Assembly (NCBI GenBank): GCA_003988855.1
Contig: QYAI01000050.1
Span: 62,001 to 126,000 of the forward strand
DNA from: Arachnopeziza araneosa
Lineage: Eukaryota > Ascomycota > Leotiomycetes > Helotiales > Arachnopezizaceae
Length of the DNA: 64,000 nt
Direction: 5' to 3'
Below the pieces are notes generated by a model. The model was not told the origin of the DNA, ran no database searches, and saw only the letters and a program-made list of their open reading frames with translations. Positions within the stretch are counted from its first letter, which is position 1. Every line of letters begins with the position of its first letter. The position numbers and the translations under genes are program-made. Positions 1 through 12,098 of this stretch are shown here, piece by piece.

Positions 1-3000
1 GTTTCTCTTCAAAGTCGAATGAGTTGCTGAGACGGTAGCTCTTATTCGTGTTCTGCCAGTGGCTGCGCAGGGTTTCTAGCTCGTTGGCGAGACTATCTAA
101 TGCCATGGAATTGCGATTCGCTCCATCGTAGAGTGAACTCTCGGATACAGAGTCTGTGCCTGAGAGTGTGCGTTGATGACTGACGTGTTGTGAGCCATTG
201 GCGTCAGGTTGGCGGGATTGTCGGCGGAACTGGTCGACCGAGTTGGTGACTTGGTCGAGAAGGACAGAAACTTTGGATTCGGCGTCTTGGGCCCGTTGCT
301 CGAGAAGAACATTCTCCTTTTGGAGTTGCGAGAGGTCAAATTGCGCTTGGGAGGAGGAGGCTGTGAGTTGACGATAAGTCTGTTCAAGCTGATCGCGCTG
401 TTGTTGAGCGGTAGCCAATTCTTTTCGAACTTCGCTCATTTGACGTTCGAGGTGATTAGCTGAGGCTCTGGTTTCGGCTTGGAGGGACTCGATTTGTTCA
501 GTCAGCGATGCACGTTCTTCTTCCCATTCGTTTGGAACTTCACGAGCCGCAGCACCCTGCACTTCTGCGTCCACGAGCTGCTCTTTTAATCTGGTGTTGT
601 CTGATTTGTATTTAGCAAGTTCATCTTTCATTCGTTTAAGCATCTTCTCGGTGCCTTTTACGTAGTGGACGGCAGATTGGTAGTCATTCTCCAGTTGAGA
701 GAGTTTCTCCCGATATGTACTATCAGCTTCTTGCTCCCTATTCTCATATGTCTCCTTGGTTTCCTGGTGGGCTAGCACGCTGGAAGCTAGCTGCTGCTCT
801 AGCTCTCGGACGCGAGAAAGCTCATTCTCGACTGATGCTGACCTAGGACTAGAAATACCACGGGCTCTTGAAGCACCAACAGGACTGATACCGCGTTCGC
901 TAAGAATATCTTTGAGAGTGTTGTGTTGAACATGAACCGCGTTTGTCTCTAGTTGTTGATTCGCTAGTTGATACTTCATGTCTGAATTGGCCGCCTGAAG
1001 AGTTTGGACTTCACGCATTGTAGATTGAAGCTGCTTTCGAATCGACATGCCCTCTCTACTAGATTGTTCTTGATAGACCTCCAAGCCAGCAATTCTTTCT
1101 TCGGCGGTTCGCAATTTCTCAGACGCTACATCAGCTGCAGACTGGTATTTTCGAACCAAGGTATTAGCTGCTTGAAGTTGAGATTGCAGAGCAGCAGCCT
1201 TATCGTCCTTTGAAGAGATTTTAGCACCAATATCACGGGCAGCAACCCTGTCAAGACCAGAAAGAACAGCTTGTCTGTGGGTCCTGGCTTCGTTCGCATG
1301 TTGCTCCGCAAGTTGCTCAGCATCTCGTAATCTACGTATTGCTATTTCTAATTCACTCGTCCGCGTTTCGTGTTCTGCTCGCAGTTGAGAAAGTTTGACC
1401 TCAACCTTCTCTCTTTGAGTACGCTCGTCTTCAAGTTTTCGCTCTAGAAGATTCCTCATATCTGCCGAAGAAGCTACAGCTTCGCGAAGAGACTCAAAGG
1501 TATCACTATGATCTTTTGACGAGCCGACTACGTCAGTGTACTTTGATTCCAATTCATCCTTATCGGCCTGTAATAATTGTGCCGCAGCAACCGCTTCTGC
1601 ACATATGACAGCTTCTTCTCTAGCCTGCATCTGAGACTCATGAAGTTCGGCTTTTAGTCTTTCTACTTCCGCCGAGTTCTGTTGCTTATAAGCTTCCAGC
1701 TCCGCCATCCGGGTTTGCGTTGCCGATGAGATTTCTTCAGCTAGTTGGCGGGCTCTTTTCTCAGCTTCAAGTTCGGAGGTCGATATCTCATGCCTGTTCT
1801 GAAGAGCGCGTTGATCCGCTAAAACCGCGGCAAGCTTTCGGCTGATATCAGTTGATCTATCATTAGACATGCTATTGATATCTCGGTCAATTTCAGGGTG
1901 AGGTGAGTTGGTCTGGCTGCCACCATGAGCTGCTAGCTTTGCTTTAGCATAAACCGCCTCTCGAACAGCTGCATCTCTTTGCTTTTCTACTTCTGCGATC
2001 TGTTTTGCAGCAAGAACAGCTTGTTTATCAATAGATCCTTGAACATTGGCTAATTCTTGTTTCATAGCGATCAATGCCTCAATTAGCGGTTTGTCCTCAT
2101 CATCAAAGGACTCGGCGGCTCTTTGATCGAGGACTGGGCTGGCTGATGGGTTCGGGGTATAGCCGGCCTTTCGAGCTAGCTCTAGCTCGGAGGCGTACCA
2201 AGCATTACGGTTCTTCACAGCGTCCAATTCTTTGAGCAGTGCAACTGTTTGAGAATTTCTCGCTGAGCCTTTTCGAGCGAGTGGATTACTGGTCTGTCGA
2301 GATGGACCCGACGGAGGAGGTGAGGTCTGTCTAGCGTTCGTAACATTTCTCAATGACGATTGCTCGCTGGTACTGTCTATCGAGCCTTGCCCTCGGCCTT
2401 GCCTGGTCTTGGAATTATTCCTCGAGCCACCGCCAGTCGTATTCATGCTCACGGGTGGTCCATTTTCAGGTGCTGATTTAATGGGTTGAGGAGTTTGTGT
2501 TGGGGTTCGACGGCCATTGATTGTTGGAGATTCTCGAGGACTTTCTCTTGCCGGAGACATGGTTCGGTTTTGAGCTGGAGACATCGAGACAACATTATTT
2601 ACTACTCGATTCTGAACAGAAGTATCAATGGCGGGTCCGAAGCCCTTCTCAAGCTTGTTCTGCTTGCCGGCTGCTGTAGGGGTTCCACCATTTTGTCTTG
2701 GTGTAGGAGCTTGCTGTTGAGGTGGTGGACCTGGTGGTGATTGAGATGGTGATGCTCTTGGTAGCTTGGAATTATTTTGACCTTGCGGGGCACTCTGTGG
2801 CTGCGCCGAGCCCGGAGCGACCCCGTTTACATCGTTACCATTCACGCCAGGTTGTCCATTCCTACTACCATACGCTGGCGCTGGGCCTGGGCCTGGGCCT
2901 GGACCCATCAAGCTCTCTCTACTTGGCGGCGCGTTCATTCTTCTTGGTTCTGGTAGATTTGATCCGTCTCGAGATGACAAACCACGACTTACGCCGATAG

Positions 3001-4525
3001 TGGTCTTATCCGAAGTACTGGGCCGACGGGCGCCGGGTATACGCTCTGGTGGAGGCTGTTGCTGGATTTGTTGATCATTAGGATATCGAATCTTGCTTGT
3101 GTCGAGTAAATAGACAATTCCAAGATCTCCTGCTTCTCTAGATGCGGTGCTTGGTTCTCCTGCTAGTACTACGATCTGCTTTCCATATGCAGTCATGCTA
3201 TGACCTGATCGTGGTGAGGGTGATGGACCCATATTCTGGAATGTATACCATCGTCTCGAGGATATCCGGAATGCAGCCAAGTCTCCCAAATCTGCACCCT
3301 CTTCCGTTCGTCCACCAAATATATACATTACATCGTCTACAATAGCGGCTGCGTGCCCTTCTCGTGCGGCGGGAATATATCCAATGCAGTCGAGGGAATT
3401 CCAAGCATTAGGTATTGGATCATAGCACCAGACGTCATTAAACCATTGGAACCCATTCGTTCCACCAAACAAGTATAGTTTTTCGTTATATGTGACGATA
3501 GAGTGGTTTGTACGCGCTGGGGGAATCTGTCCTGAGGGAGGTCCATCGTCGCTGTTTCGAATGAGCATCTCCCATCTATTTGTTGGTACTTGTAGCTGGT
3601 TTAAATCAAAAGCCACCAGGTCATTCATAAAATATCCTTCTACCTGACCTCCAAAAACGTAAATTTTTGAGCCAAGAATGTTCAATGAGTGACCATATCG
3701 TCCAGAAGGCCGCGGACCTGCAGGTACTGCTCTTGACCATTGCCTTGTGGCTATTGGGATTAGCATGCTGTCTCAAAGTTCTAACGGCACACCTACATGT
3801 GTTCAGGAGATACAAAGTCTCATCAAGGACATCCGAGTCTTCCATCTTAGTGTCTCCACCATAGACAATGAAAGCGTTTCCGACCAGCAAACTAGCATGA
3901 CCAACTCGAGGCCCAGGTCCTTCTGCGGTCGTCGCCAATGGATAGCATGCCATATTTCCTCCTGCTTCTACCATCCACAGATCACCTTTGACGGTCGAAC
4001 TATTGATCAAGCCTCCCATTAAATAGATGTCACCCTCTTTTGAAGCCACCGAATTGACTGCTGCTCCATACCGGGGGAATGGGTTCGGATGCGAAGTGGT
4101 AAAGGTCAACCGCCGCTGCGACCAGGGATATAATGAGGCATTGGGGTTAGAATTCATCGACTGTACTGCTGGCGCTGACCCATTCCGTAACTGCTCTACG
4201 TCAGAATGCATTATACCTCAACCCACCATGCGCGAATGCGGGTATCAAGAAGAAAACTCACAGGAAGATCTGAAGCCTGCTCTAAATTTGGTCCTCGTCG
4301 ACCGTTGACCTGTTCAGGGCTTGGAGTTGCAGTTCCACCGCCCTGCAATGAAGTAATCGAGTTGTTCACACTGCTAGATGGTGTGCTCGACTGCTGCACT
4401 AAACCCTTCTCATTAATCCCTCTATTCCCACTGATCAATGAAGACTGCGATCCTGCGACACCTCCGGATCCATCCTTGCCTTGGCTCTTTTCGGAATTCT
4501 TCTTGCTCTTGAAGAGGAATGCCAT
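1..4525 (-). CDS. Kelch-repeat/coiled-coil polarity protein (Tea1/KelA type), 3' end cut by window
   Basis: I join three exons, 4525-4262, 4190-3797 and 3750 to the left edge. The intron donors are GTGAGT at 4261 and GTAGGT at 3796, and the 46-nt second intron has a GCTAAT branch site. The same frame stays open down to base 2, giving about 1,469 residues, close to the usual length of this family. The start ATG at 4525 opens a Ser/Gly-rich head (MAFLFKSKKNSEKSQGK). From residue about 120 come six Kelch blades with paired Gly and spaced Tyr/Trp (IYLMGG, FIVYGGD, IYVFGG, LYLFGGTNG, MYIFGG, VVLAGE). A Pro/Gln-rich linker with a PGPGPG stretch follows, then about 750 residues of heptad-like Leu/Glu/Lys/Arg coiled coil. 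Known family members mark cell ends at microtubule tips and guide polar growth. The stop codon lies outside the window. Family is sure; the exact orthologue is not. Confidence 0.88.
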
Positions 4526-6582
4526 CGTGCCATTCGCGGCCAGCAATAACCTCTTTTGCTATGCCAAGCTGCGGCCAACTGCTCCCAAATTCGAAGTCGC
4601 TGGCGTCCGCGACGATGTTGTTTGCGTTTCTGGAGGTCGTTGTAGGAGAGGAGATTTTTGTTTGAGCGGGTTCCAAGGTTCCGCTGGAAATGGCTGGGAA
4701 CTCGCGATCAGATGCTGAGTGGATGATGCGAGCCGCCGATTGTGTGAGCCACGAGCGAAGGCGCAGGAGATGAGGAGCAGAGGAGGCTAATGATCGAATT
4801 ATGTATGGGGAGCTCAGAGATGTCGCTGCGTCCTGCGAGATTGGATCTTTATGGAGCGTTGGTGTCGCTGGACCTGCTTTTCCGGGGTCGCCAAAATATT
4901 AAGTTCCTAGTCGCTTGAGCTTCTGCACGCTCAGAATAGGAGTCCCCAGTACAGAATTAATGCAGCGGGAATAGACCAAAGACCAAGTGGAATGGTGATG
5001 GGATGCCGGATTAAAATGACGCCTCGCCGAATGATAAAAAAGATTAATTTATTACAGGAGGAGCTTCTTACTCTCCAAGAGGGTTGGTTTACAGCATGAC
5101 CCTCTCCTGGAGTACAAACAGCTACCGAAGTGTGCTCAACGATAACCCCTGAGTCGCCGCCTCTGTTTGTCTCATCGCGTAGCCTGCTGCAGTGCACCCC
5201 ATGCCCATAACAGGTCGGGAAGTGTTTCATCATGGAAGATCTCCTTTTTAAGGCTGTCAGACCGCCCAAGTTCTAGAGATTTTTAGGAAGCTTAACCTCC
5301 TTTCAGCTTCCGCCTCATCTTGATAAAAATATCTCGGCTTACATGTCCTCACAAGTGTCGAGCGACTACATATTGTGCTCTCTCCACCGCGTTCCCTGTC
5401 TCTGCCAACGCTATTCTTGGTTGTAGGTATCACCAATACGATTCGAATTGCAGGGAAACGTTCCAGCTGATCAACACTACCTCGGGAGTGGTCGATCGTT
5501 CGGAATGCATTGAAAACAGACCGGACTCTTCAACCTGGAGATATTCGATGTACCGAGTCATTATCAGCAGACTTGAAGGGGTCCGAGATGCAATCCCACT
5601 ACCACTGCGTTAGAGATAATGCCTTTGAAATGCGATCTTGTCCCTTCTCCTCTTCTGCCCTCCGTGACCTCCAATCGCTATGAGCAAATCAGAATGTAGT
5701 TCTAGCGAACCCAAAAATGGTACAATATTCTCCTGCATTATCGATAAGATTCTTGACGCCATCGAACGCGGAATGGGACCTAGTCAATGGTGCTGACATC
5801 TGTGGCGAGTGTTGTGGCTGCCCGAATACCCTCGTTTGCTCCAATAGCCCCGAGAAAACGGAGTAGCTGCATAAGTCGGTCTTCCTTCGCGTGACAGTGT
5901 CAAGCAGTCATAGAACCCCAGATTTTCAATATTATTGGGTTGTTTGATGGCCAACCACTTAGTGTTCCTAGTCCAGCGCCTATTTGGTGGACAAGCAGGA
6001 TGCAACAGATGTGACTTTCTTGCCTAGAGGTTTGTCAGCAAAGCGTGAAGCCTCTGGAAAACTCCAGAGCCCTGCCTCTGTATGCAATCATCCCATCCAT
6101 CGTCGGGTGTTCGGATTGATAGCTGGTGTTTCTGGATATGCAGCTCGATAGGAGAGTTGACCGCCAACGGAAAAACCACCAGACTGGTGGGGCTGCGGAA
6201 CATCGCTTGTGCTTGGCGTGCGACCACTGAGGCTCTAACGGAATTGTGCGCTTACTCGTGACATCTCCCGCGAAGAGAAGCTTCTATGCTGCCATGTTTG
6301 TTGAGGTATTTTGAGGAGCTTCTTGTCTCTTATTTCTTTTATTCATTCTCGTTCCTCACCTTGGCAGATCAGGTCCGTCATTCTGCAGTACGTATTAAGA
6401 TAGTAACCAAACCCGCCCTCTTTGATGTCGTAATTGGTTGCCAAACTGTTTGCCTAACTGACCGACTTCCAGCTCTGAGAGCTCCGGAACCGACCACCGA
6501 GTACCTCAGCCTTGGAACCTGCACGGGTCGCACACGACAGCACATGAATTGCTGAAAGATCTGAGAAGGTGGCCTTCTCAAG
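4526..6582. other. Divergent intergenic region, no gene seen
   Basis: This 2-kb gap separates the two outward-facing starts of the Kelch gene and Kog1. Short open frames inside it (for example 5320-5613 plus and 4931-5269 minus) lack any domain, splice partner or coding-like composition. It presumably holds both promoters and long 5' leaders; I recognise no specific motif. Confidence 0.5.
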
Positions 6583-9500
6583 ATGACAATGACGGCGGTC
6601 GCGGTTCAAGGTCCTCACCGGCAGCAATACAATCCAAGGCAGTCCCCACAATCTTCGAACATGCCCTCACCGCAGCAATCCCGACCTCAAAGTTATATAT
6701 CTTCTCAAGCACAAAGACAAGATCATCTTGCACAGAATGGGACGCTCGCCGCTGTGAGCTCAAGGATGGGGATTAGTAATGACTCAGGCCCTCCCACAAA
6801 TGGAAGTGGGCGACAAACAGATGAAGAAGAGAGGAGAGCATCTGCGGCCAGAGATCACGACTCGATCCGAGACAGACGAGCATCCTTACAACTCCGCCCA
6901 GCGTCAGCGCCTGAAGAATCCTCACTGGAGGATTCGGAGCCTGATGTACAGAAACACCGACCTAAGCCTCTATTGCAGAGATCAAAAAGCGATTTTGGAC
7001 CTCGGGGCGAAGACCGAGATTCAGATGCTGAAGAGGAGATACAAGATTGGGGTGCGCGACACGGTTTTGAAGACCACTATGCGTCAGAAGAATATGTGTC
7101 GCAATTAGCAAATGTAGGTCGCGCTTTCTCTTTTCTGGTAACCTTATCAAAGAGTCTCGACGCTTCCCGGATCCCATGCAGTACATCAGGCCAAAATTCT
7201 AGTGAATGCTATGAGATCATATCATGACAAGATAGCCAAGGTGGACAAGTCTACACTGTCGCGAAACTCTACAGACGCAGTGACTACTTCCTAATTTTTG
7301 TATGAGTTCGCAGTTATCATGACAGAGGTATTTGATATACAAGATATATTTGGCTCGACTTGGTTTGGCCCCGTTGTTGACGACCAACATTGGTATCAAC
7401 AAGACGATGCTCAAGACATTTACTACTACCCTGAATTTGAACAGCCTAAAGCCAATAATTTGGTCGAAGAAGGAGATAATGAGCCCAGCGAAGTTGCTGC
7501 TAAACTTTCATCTGAAGACTTTGTGTTCCACCGCCACGGTTACTGTCTTGCAAAAGGCCCCTGGCCGCAACTGTGTATTGAAGATACTTCGAGCATAACA
7601 GCTAACGTATCCAAACAGAATTGGTACATGTACTTCACAGACAAGCGCCATGAGACAAACGGCAATCCTAAATCGCTCGGCTATGAATTACAAGATTGGC
7701 GAATGAAAGACCGCCTGAAAACGGTTTCTGCGGCATTGGCGATATGCCTGAACATTGGTGTGGAGCCTCCAGATCAATTGAAGACGAATCCGGGCGCCAA
7801 ATTGGAAGCATGGCAGGATCCTACAACACCCCCAGTGCAAAAAGCTCTTGAGAACATCGGTAAAGCACTACAGGGACAATATGAGACACTGGCTATCCGA
7901 ACAAGATATAAGCAATACTTGGACCCATCAGTCGAAGAGACCAAAAAGTTTTGTCAATCACTACGCCGAAATGCGAAAGACGAGCGCGTTCTTTTCCACT
8001 ACAATGGGCATGGAGTGCCTAAGCCAACATCGTCTGGTGAGATCTGGGTTTTTAACAAAAACTACACTCAATACATTCCTGTCTCATTATACGACCTACA
8101 GACATGGCTCCAAGCTCCAACATTTTATGTCTGGGATTGTTCAGATGCTGGGAACATTCTCAACAACTTTCACCGCTTTGTGGAAAAGCACAAGCAGGAG
8201 GAGGACGAGAATTCTTCAAAAGACCCGAATTATGTTGTTCAGGCCTATGAACCTTACATCCACTTGGCAGCTTGTGGTGTGAAGGAAAATCTACCCACAA
8301 ATCCCTTACTACCCGCAGACGTGTTCACGTCTTGTCTCACTACTCCAATAGAAATGGCACTCTGGTTTTTCGTCCTGCAGAACCCATTACCCTCGCAGAT
8401 CACACCAGAACGGGCAAAGAAACTCCCTGGAAGACTTCAAGAGAGGAGGACGCCTCTCGGCGAACTAAACTGGATTTTCACGGCCATTACAGATACTATA
8501 GCCTGGACGACATTCCCTAGACCACTGTTTCGAAAATTCTTCAGACAGGACTTGATGGTTGCAGCTCTCTTCCGAAACTTCTTACTTTCTCAAAGAATCA
8601 TGGCCGCTTATAATTGCCACCCACAATCATTTCCCGAACTTCCAGACACCCATCAACACCCGTTGTGGGAGAGTTGGGATCTGGCTGTGGAGATGGCGCT
8701 TTCTCAGCTTCCAATGTTGGAAGAGAAGGAAGCTGGTCTACGACCAGACTATGAGTTCCAAAACTCGAGCTTCTTCACGGAACAGCTCACGGCATTTGAG
8801 GTTTATCTTACGCAAGGCGCTGTAACGCACAAAGCTCCTGATCAATTACCCGTTGTTCTTCAAGTTCTTCTTAGTCAGCAACACAGAGTTCGCGCATTGA
8901 TACTACTAGGAAAATTCTTGGATATGGGACCATGGGCAGTGGATCTTGCTCTCAGCATAGGAATCTTTCCCTATGTTCTCAAGTTGCTCCAATCTGCTGC
9001 ACATGAACTCAAACCTGTCATGGTCTTCATATGGACTCGTGTATTGGCCGTTGACCTGACATGTCAAACAGATCTCCTCAAAGACAGTGGCTACAACTAT
9101 TTTTCGGCTATTTTAAAACCCAATGAAGGTCTCCCAGTAGTGGATGGGCTTGAGCACAAAGCTATGTGTGCTTTCATCCTTGCTCGCCTTTGCGATGGTT
9201 ACAAGCAAGGCCAAACGGTGTGTAATCAATCCGATATCATGAGCTACTGTTTGGTCCATCTACAACAACCTGAAAATCCACTTCTCAGACAATGGGCATG
9301 TCTCTGCATTAGTCAACTGTGGAAAGATCTACCAGACGCCAAGTGGAAAGGGATCAGAGAAAATGCGCCAGCAAAATTAGCCTACTTGGTCCGAGATGTC
9401 TGTTGCGAGGTTCGTGCTGCGATGCTCTACGCCATGACCACATTCCTTGGGATTCAGGATCTCACGGACGAAATAGCCCGGGTCGAGGAAAATATCTCAT

Positions 9501-11527
9501 GGACTGTGATTGAAATGGCCAATGATGGAAACGCTATGGTACGAAAAGAGCTCCTGGTTTACTTCTCAAAATTTATCCACCGATACGAGAACAAGTTCTT
9601 GGTGGTTGCATACGAGCAACTTCAAGAAGAACGAGAGTACAGACAACACCCGCCTACTCAAGATGGACAAGACCACAAGATGGGACTCCATTATACCGGC
9701 CCAGCAAACCGCAACCCCGACGGCAGTATTAAGGCTACTGCTCACGGTGTGGCTCATAACTCAATCTTCTCCGCAGTTTGGAAGCATGTTTTAATCATGG
9801 CTGTTGATCCACACCCGGAGGTTCAGCGAAATGCTACAATCGTTGTCGACTATGTTCACAGTGCGTTGCTACAATCGCCTGTTGGTAATTATGCTCAAAG
9901 TATTATTGATGATATCAATCGTCGGGTAGCAAGATCTGCAGCTGCAAATCAAAATTCGACCGACGTGAGGCCAAGCACGCCTGTTCGACAAGATTCATTT
10001 TCTCAAACACCTCTTTTGCAGCCTGGACTGCTCAAGAGAACTGCTAGTTATCTTTTTACTTTACCCTTCGGTGGTAGTTCTCCAGACATGCCCTCAGATT
10101 CGCTAGGTAGAAATCCACCGAGATCACCTGGCCTTCAACGCAGCCCTCTTCCTCACCGGGTAAGATTACCTGTAGACTTCAATGCTCCACCGGAGCAGGA
10201 TGATATAACGACAACGCCTGGTACTTATCATGCTGCTAAGGAGCCAATGTCTGGAGGGTACGAGGCACGGAAGATGTCACAAATACCAACGATTCCACTA
10301 GAGAGCAACTTCTTTGAATGGTCCATAGAGTATTTCCGAGAACCTCAGATGAAGCCGAACGAGGCAGAGGAACCAGGAAGCACCGACTATAATGAGAGGC
10401 TATGGAGGAGATCTCGCAACGAGGCTATTCTAAGAGAAACCCAACCCCAGAAAGAGATTGCTGGTACTGGAAAGTGGACTTCAGCAGCAGGATTTTTCAA
10501 TAACCAGAGCCAACCAACAACGATGACCTTCCATCAATTTGAAGATCATTTAGCTGTCTCTGATGACAAGGATACCATATGTGTATGGGACTGGAAGAAA
10601 CAGGATCGTTTGTGCCGATTTTCGAATGGAAATCCTGAAGGATCAAAGATTAACGATATGCAATTCATTAATGAAGATGATCAAGCATTCTTGTTAACCG
10701 GGTCTTCAGATGGGGTTGTCAGAATATACAGGAATTACGATTCCGACAAGAAAGTTGAAGTTGCATCTGCGTGGCGGGCCCTCACGCATCTCGTACCTAG
10801 CAATATCAACTCCGGAATGGTCTTCGATTGGCAACAGGTATCTGGGAAACTCTTGGTAGCTGGTGATGTAAAGGTCATCCGAGTCTGGGCCGCAGCGCCT
10901 GAGTTATGCGTGGTCGACATCAATGCACGCTCAGGATCCTGTGTCACCTCCCTTACATCCGATCAGATGACGGGCAACGTGTTTGTTGCCGGATTTGGAG
11001 ATGGAGCGATCCGTGTCTTCGACGCCAGAAATCGACCACAAGAGGCAATGGTGAGAAAATGGAAAGAAGATGTGACAGATAGGTCTTGGATCAGAAGCAT
11101 TCACATGCAACGTGGAGGTCAAAGAGAGCTTCTCTCTGCAGCTGCAAATGGGAAGGTGAAGCTTTGGGATATCCGTATGGATAAACCACTACGGACAATT
11201 CGTGCAACAAACAATATCTTGAGGACAGCAAGCACGCATGAGCACCTTCCTGTGTTCGCTGTGTAAGTTTTGCCCATATACATGTTTTCAACGCATGCTA
11301 ATTTAAATAGCGGGTCAAGTAACCATACTGTGAAAGTCTTCAACTTTGATGGCAAAGAGCTATCTCGAGTCGAACCGTACTCGAGTTTCCTACACCAAGC
11401 ACGGCAGTCCGCCATTTCCAGTACTGCTTTCCACCCGCATCGCATGATGTTAGCCTGTGCGGCTAGGGGGGATAATCACATCAACCTTTTTACTTGTTCA
11501 GAGAAGAAAGGGACCTTTGAGCTCTAG
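6583..11527 (+). CDS. KOG1: TORC1 subunit Kog1/raptor (Mip1-type WD-repeat protein)
   Basis: Exons 6583-7113, 7619-11262 and 11311-11527 give 1,463 residues, normal for fungal raptor. Raptor is the scaffold of TORC1 that presents substrates to Tor kinase at the vacuole. Residues 1-160 are a disordered Gln/Ser/Arg-rich head. The raptor N-terminal caspase-like domain follows (NWYMYFTDKRHET, HYNGHGVP, FYVWDCSDAG), keeping the His and Cys that align with the caspase dyad. HEAT-type helices occupy about 430-850, a Ser/Pro linker reaches about 1,050, and seven-bladed WD40 repeats end the protein (ICVWDWKKQ, VKLWDIR, VKVFNFDG). The second intron (11263-11310) is ordinary. The first (7114-7618) is 505 nt, far longer than others here, and carries open frame in phase with exon 2; see findings. 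Joining LAN directly to NWYMYF matches how I recall the family. Confidence 0.93.
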
Positions 11528-12098
11528 ATGATCAGCGCAGAGTTTCCGGAGAAGGGAGGATATCTGATGCAGGCGGGGGGATCTACCGATTTGTTGTTTA
11601 AGCCTGATTCTTTTGCATTGCGTAGCTGGTTGGGACTGGCTGGCGCCGGTGGGTATGATATGGGAAATGGGACCAGAGGTTTTCGTAGTAATGACTAATT
11701 CGGCGGCACAATATTGCTTGTAATCTTTATCGTCGTGCGATTCGGATGGATTCTAGCAGTCGTGATGTGGCGTAGCGCGTTGCATTCTTAATCTCAGCGC
11801 CGGGTGTACTCAGAGCGATTAGTTTAAAGCCATGGCACGTAGCGTAATAGACTTCTGTCAATAGAAAATCGAATACAGATCCAAGAAGCCATCTTTGCAA
11901 GAGAAACGTGAGCCAAAGTCAGCCTCGCGGGGTAAAACAAGGCTGATGTTTCGCCTAAAAATCTAGGGTTAGCGCATTTTTTGGCCGATTGACTCGTTGA
12001 GTGACTCTTTCCTACAACTTTCTGCATAGGGTGAAACGTCTATACCGTTTTGTTTCTTCACTTACACCACTCCACATACCTATCAATTGAAGCCCATC
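11528..12098. other. Intergenic, Kog1 3' side and AspRS promoter
   Basis: No supported gene. The last 60 bases before the AspRS start are pyrimidine/ACC-rich (for example tttgtttcttcacttac), typical of a highly expressed fungal leader. I see no TATA box. Confidence 0.5.

Noticed and set aside
4206..4718. 170-residue plus-strand frame
   Set aside because: Antisense to the first exon and promoter of the Kelch gene.
5320..6227. Possible small genes in the Kelch-Kog1 spacer
   Set aside because: No domain, no splice partner, mixed composition.
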